Assembly: GCA_963697995.1 (NCBI GenBank)
Contig: OY969110.1
Location: 1,736,001-1,800,000 of the forward strand
Length of the DNA: 64,000 bases
DNA from: MFD00082-c5 sp963697995
GTDB taxonomy: Bacteria; Chlamydiota; Chlamydiia; Chlamydiales; JAJFMB01
Direction of reading: 5' to 3'
The notes beneath the pieces are model-generated. The model ran no database searches, was not told the DNA's origin, and saw nothing but the letters and a program-made list of their open reading frames with translations. Within the stretch, counting starts at the first letter, position 1. Each line of letters opens with the position of its first letter. The translations under genes were made by a program, and so were the position numbers. Below, one piece after another: positions 61,835-64,000 of the stretch.

Positions 61835-63208
61835 TTATTTTTTTGAAATAACCAACTGTTGAAAAACGTATGAGGATAAAACGTGAATCACAGCAAAAAA
61901 AATGCGAATGCAATAAAGGAGCCATTTAAGCCCTCTCATTAAAAAGGCCAAAACTATTTTTAAGTAAGAGAGCGCCTCTTTTCCCTTTTTAAGAGCCTTT
62001 AAGCCCCACTTAAGAAAAAATTTAAAAGCTGTTTGAGCTTTTTCTTTTAGAAATTCCCCCAAAAACTTAAACATTTCGACAACTCTTTTTTTCATCACGA
62101 CAATTTTATCAGAAAAATTCTTAAGTCTTTGAATCAAAGGGGTTTTAAAGGAATTAACCCAATTTAATGGGGTCATAAGCCCCATCCAAATAGTAATTAA
62201 GGTTTGTTGAAAAGGAATCGCTTCAAAAAGGGTAGGAGAAAAAAATGATTCTATTTTTTTTAATCCTTTTTCAAAAGAGGCCTTCAATTTAGTAGCTCTT
62301 TTAACCAATTTTTCGATAAACGGAGTTGTTTTTTTTAGAATCTTCTCTGCAAAACTAAGAGTTGCTTTAAAGGCTTTACTAAAGGGAGAGGTCAGTTTTA
62401 ATCCGAAGGAGTGAACAGAAGAGAAAAAATCGACTGCCTTTTGCTCAATTTTTTGAGAAACATTAGAAATGACTTTGGATCCTTTTTCAAAAATTTTAGA
62501 TCCCTTGGACAATTGATTTTTGACGGAATTTAAAACCTTTTCTCCAATGACTCGAAGTTTCTCAAAACTTTTTTCCATTTTTTCAGCGATTGGATTTAAA
62601 CTTTGTTGAAATGATGAGCTTTTTTCAATTGTTTTAGTAATAAATTTTTCAACCATTTGAAAGGGGCGCATGAGGTTTTTCCCAAGTTTTACCCCCATTT
62701 CCTTAGCTTTTTCTTTAAGAGGCATTCCCTTTTCTTGAATAGCTCTTGCCACCTGAGTCATCTGTTTAACGACTCCCTCTTTAAACTCTTCAAATTTTTT
62801 CTTAAGAAAAGCTGCCGATTTTATCAAAGGATCAAGCCCCAAATTCTGAAAAAACTTCATAGAACTTTCAAATATTGGAATGAGTTTTTCACCAAGAAGA
62901 GGTATAAACTCTTCAGCGATCCATTTTGGAGCTGTAAATAAAACAAAATAGGTGGGAAGAAGAAAAAATAAGAGAACGCCTTTACCCATTTTTCCAACGG
63001 CGACTAAAGCACCATCAGGGGTTAAAATCCCGGCTTGTTCGAGTTTATCGTGGACATTTTTCTCAACCCCTTCCCAAGACTCTTTTGAAGGCATCCCTTT
63101 TTCAGTTTTTGATACCACAACTCTTGCCACAAGATTTTGGGTGGTATACATCCCAAAATCTTGGGGTGTTTTAGACATTGAATCTCTTGAGGGCAAGCCT
63201 GCTGACAT
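61835..63208 (-). CDS. Unrecognised protein with amphipathic helices
   Basis: A protein of 457 residues, AAGGA before the ATG. A hydrophobic segment at about residues 78-95 (GVLLFFLLPTYFVLFTAP) is followed by a long Lys/Phe-rich series of amphipathic helices with repeated KFxEK patterns, and another hydrophobic segment near the C-terminus (WLLYCIRIFFAVIHVL). No family recognised. Possibly a membrane-active or secreted chlamydial protein. Confidence 0.75.
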   Translation of the reverse strand: MSAGLPSRDSMSKTPQDFGMYTTQNLVARVVVSKTEKGMPSKESWEGVEKNVHDKLEQAGILTPDGALVAVGKMGKGVLLFFLLPTYFVLFTAPKWIAEEFIPLLGEKLIPIFESSMKFFQNLGLDPLIKSAAFLKKKFEEFKEGVVKQMTQVARAIQEKGMPLKEKAKEMGVKLGKNLMRPFQMVEKFITKTIEKSSSFQQSLNPIAEKMEKSFEKLRVIGEKVLNSVKNQLSKGSKIFEKGSKVISNVSQKIEQKAVDFFSSVHSFGLKLTSPFSKAFKATLSFAEKILKKTTPFIEKLVKRATKLKASFEKGLKKIESFFSPTLFEAIPFQQTLITIWMGLMTPLNWVNSFKTPLIQRLKNFSDKIVVMKKRVVEMFKFLGEFLKEKAQTAFKFFLKWGLKALKKGKEALSYLKIVLAFLMRGLKWLLYCIRIFFAVIHVLSSYVFQQLVISKK

Positions 63209-63376
63209 ATAGTCCTTTTTCCTTTATTATAGAGGGAATAGTTTAACTTTTAATAAATTTTATGTAAAGTTTCTTCAAAGAAAACGACACCTTAAGATTT
63301 TTTTCATCGTTTAGACTTGCATTCTTTTCAATATTGAGCTAGAATTAACGATATCTTTAAAAGATTGGAGATCCCC

Positions 63377-63550
63377 ATGACAAGAATGAGTAAACAAAAC
63401 GAAAGACGCCATGTTTCCCCGAGAAGGACGCGTAATCCTTCCCCTAAGACAGGTCCATTGAAAGACAACCTTCCTTTAGGGTTCAAAGAACACGTCAATG
63501 CAATCCCAGCCGATGCTCAAGGCCTCGCGTTCATCCCAAAATTCAAATAA
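63377..63550 (+). CDS. Small basic protein upstream of ybeY
   Basis: A protein of 57 residues (start 63377 with GGAG seven bases upstream), basic N-terminal half (NERRHVSPRRTRNPSP) and a conserved-looking end (GLAFIPKFK). The position 13 bases before the next small protein gene matches two tiny genes before ybeY in C. trachomatis (CT421.1/CT421.2 as I recall). Function unknown. Confidence 0.7.
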   Translation: MTRMSKQNERRHVSPRRTRNPSPKTGPLKDNLPLGFKEHVNAIPADAQGLAFIPKFK

Positions 63551-63563
63551 AGGAAGTCATAAT

Positions 63564-63722
63564 ATGTCCAGACACCCTAGCTTTGGTAAATCCAGTGGCA
63601 CAAAACAGAAAAGAAACGTTCTTAACAGATACGAAAGAATCGATATCTTGAAAAAATTAGGACGTTGGAGCGAAGACAAAAACAAACGTGTTACGGGTCT
63701 TCCTAAAACACCTTCAGCTTAA
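63564..63722 (+). CDS. Chlamydiae/Verrucomicrobia-type small basic protein
   Basis: A protein of 52 residues, SRHPSFGKSSGTKQKRNVLNR at the start and KKLGRWSEDKNKRVTGLPKT near the end. This matches the pattern of a short basic family conserved in Chlamydiae and Verrucomicrobia and suspected to associate with the ribosome. AAGGAAG lies about ten bases before the ATG. ybeY follows after 11 bases. Confidence 0.75.
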   Translation: MSRHPSFGKSSGTKQKRNVLNRYERIDILKKLGRWSEDKNKRVTGLPKTPSA

Positions 63723-63733
63723 ATTGAAGTTTT

Positions 63734-64000
63734 GTGGACGTTGATATCCATAATGAACAAAGTGTTCTTCCTCTTTCTGAAGAGAAGGTCACCGCTGTAG
63801 TTCAAGCCTTTAAAAATTTCTATCACCTCCCCCATGAGGAGGTGATCATTCACTTTATCTCTAAAGAGGAGATAACACGTCTTCACGGCGAGTTTTTTGA
63901 CGACGAAACCCCGACGGATTGCATCTCCTTCCCTTTAGACGATGCCGATACTCCTGGACACCGAATCCTTGGCGAAATTTTTGTCTGCCCAGAGGTAGCT
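63734..64000 (+). CDS. ybeY: Endoribonuclease YbeY, N-terminal part (runs off the window)
   Basis: The frame opens at GTG 63734 (VDVDIHNEQSVLPL) and is still open at base 64000, 89 codons on. LHGEFFDDETPTDCISFPLD and ILGEIFVCPEVA are the conserved YbeY segments before the zinc-binding HGxLHLxGYDH, which lies beyond the window. YbeY acts in 16S rRNA 3'-end maturation and ribosome quality control. A GTG start explains why a scan for ATG can miss it. Confidence 0.88.
   Translation, partial: MDVDIHNEQSVLPLSEEKVTAVVQAFKNFYHLPHEEVIIHFISKEEITRLHGEFFDDETPTDCISFPLDDADTPGHRILGEIFVCPEVA

Noticed and set aside
1..64000. tRNA, rRNA, CRISPR or transposase genes
   Set aside because: None could be recognised by eye in the spacers; small structured RNAs could still be missed without a covariance search.

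Overview
The window reads as chromosome of an environmental (amoeba- or arthropod-associated) member of the Chlamydiae. The support is family content and local gene order as I remember it from Chlamydia trachomatis. It has sucA-sucB beside hemW, rpmG followed by a LolC/LolD-type transporter, ruvB / SpoIID-like / Slc1-type chaperone / ssb / pepA in one neighbourhood, and two tiny basic proteins directly upstream of ybeY. A CesT/Slc1 type III secretion chaperone, an NSS transporter, two disulfide-bond systems and several very large proteins without recognisable domains fit the same picture. I could run no search, so family names rest on motifs read by eye.

Layout. 1-3519: end of an Omp85/TamA-type barrel gene (frame broken) and tamB. 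3653-7704: a giant unrecognised protein, apparently split by a frameshift. 7769-8844: DsbA/DsbB pair. 8845-9359: GC-rich inverted and direct repeat block. 9360-16194: RlmB-type methyltransferase, exported glycosyltransferase, a large unknown protein, RlmK-type methyltransferase, a small secreted protein and an aminotransferase. 16304-21563: small membrane protein, a 60-residue histone-fold protein, exported superoxide dismutase, ATP-grasp enzyme, RimO, and an Ala/Lys-rich membrane protein with two frame breaks. 21889-28460: sucA-sucB-lpdA facing hemW and a small acidic protein. 28766-36314: PP2C phosphatase, ferredoxin plus A-type Fe-S carrier, SprT/DUF2786 protein, EamA transporter, degenerate HIT protein, RlmI-type and class I methyltransferases, TsaD. 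36363-39528: three exported glycan-type enzymes (glycosyltransferase-like, sulfotransferase-like, fucosyltransferase-like) bordered by MITE-like repeats. 40146-45142: rpmG, LolC/D-type transporter, VKOR-DsbA fusion, MFS transporter. 45186-51334: large unknown protein, proton pyrophosphatase, exported thioredoxin, another MITE-like copy. 51355-64000: release-factor-like protein, asd (frame broken), pepA, ssb, exported nitroreductase, laccase-domain protein, Slc1-type chaperone, queA, SpoIID-like, ruvB, NSS transporter, large unknown, two small basic proteins, and the start of ybeY.

How the genes connect. A strong theme is the envelope and extracytoplasmic redox chemistry: DsbA/DsbB, VKOR-DsbA, exported thioredoxin, exported nitroreductase and exported superoxide dismutase, suited to a cysteine-crosslinked chlamydial envelope. 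A second theme is translation and ribosome modification (RlmB, RlmK, RlmI, RimO, TsaD, QueA, L33, YbeY, release-factor-like). A third is a possible host-interaction layer: a type III chaperone, several large unknown proteins and exported sugar- and sulfate-transfer enzymes.

The most interesting single item is the 60-residue protein at 16781-16963, which carries the histone-fold signature. Others are the 275-280 bp TA-flanked MITE-like family with a structurally conserved but sequence-divergent central hairpin, and the cluster of signal-peptide-bearing transferases. Four loci (TamA-like, the 3.6-7.7 kb unknown, the 20.7-21.6 kb gene and asd) have single-base frame breaks. Because asd should be essential, some of these may be assembly errors. 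No rRNA, tRNA, CRISPR array or transposase gene was seen.
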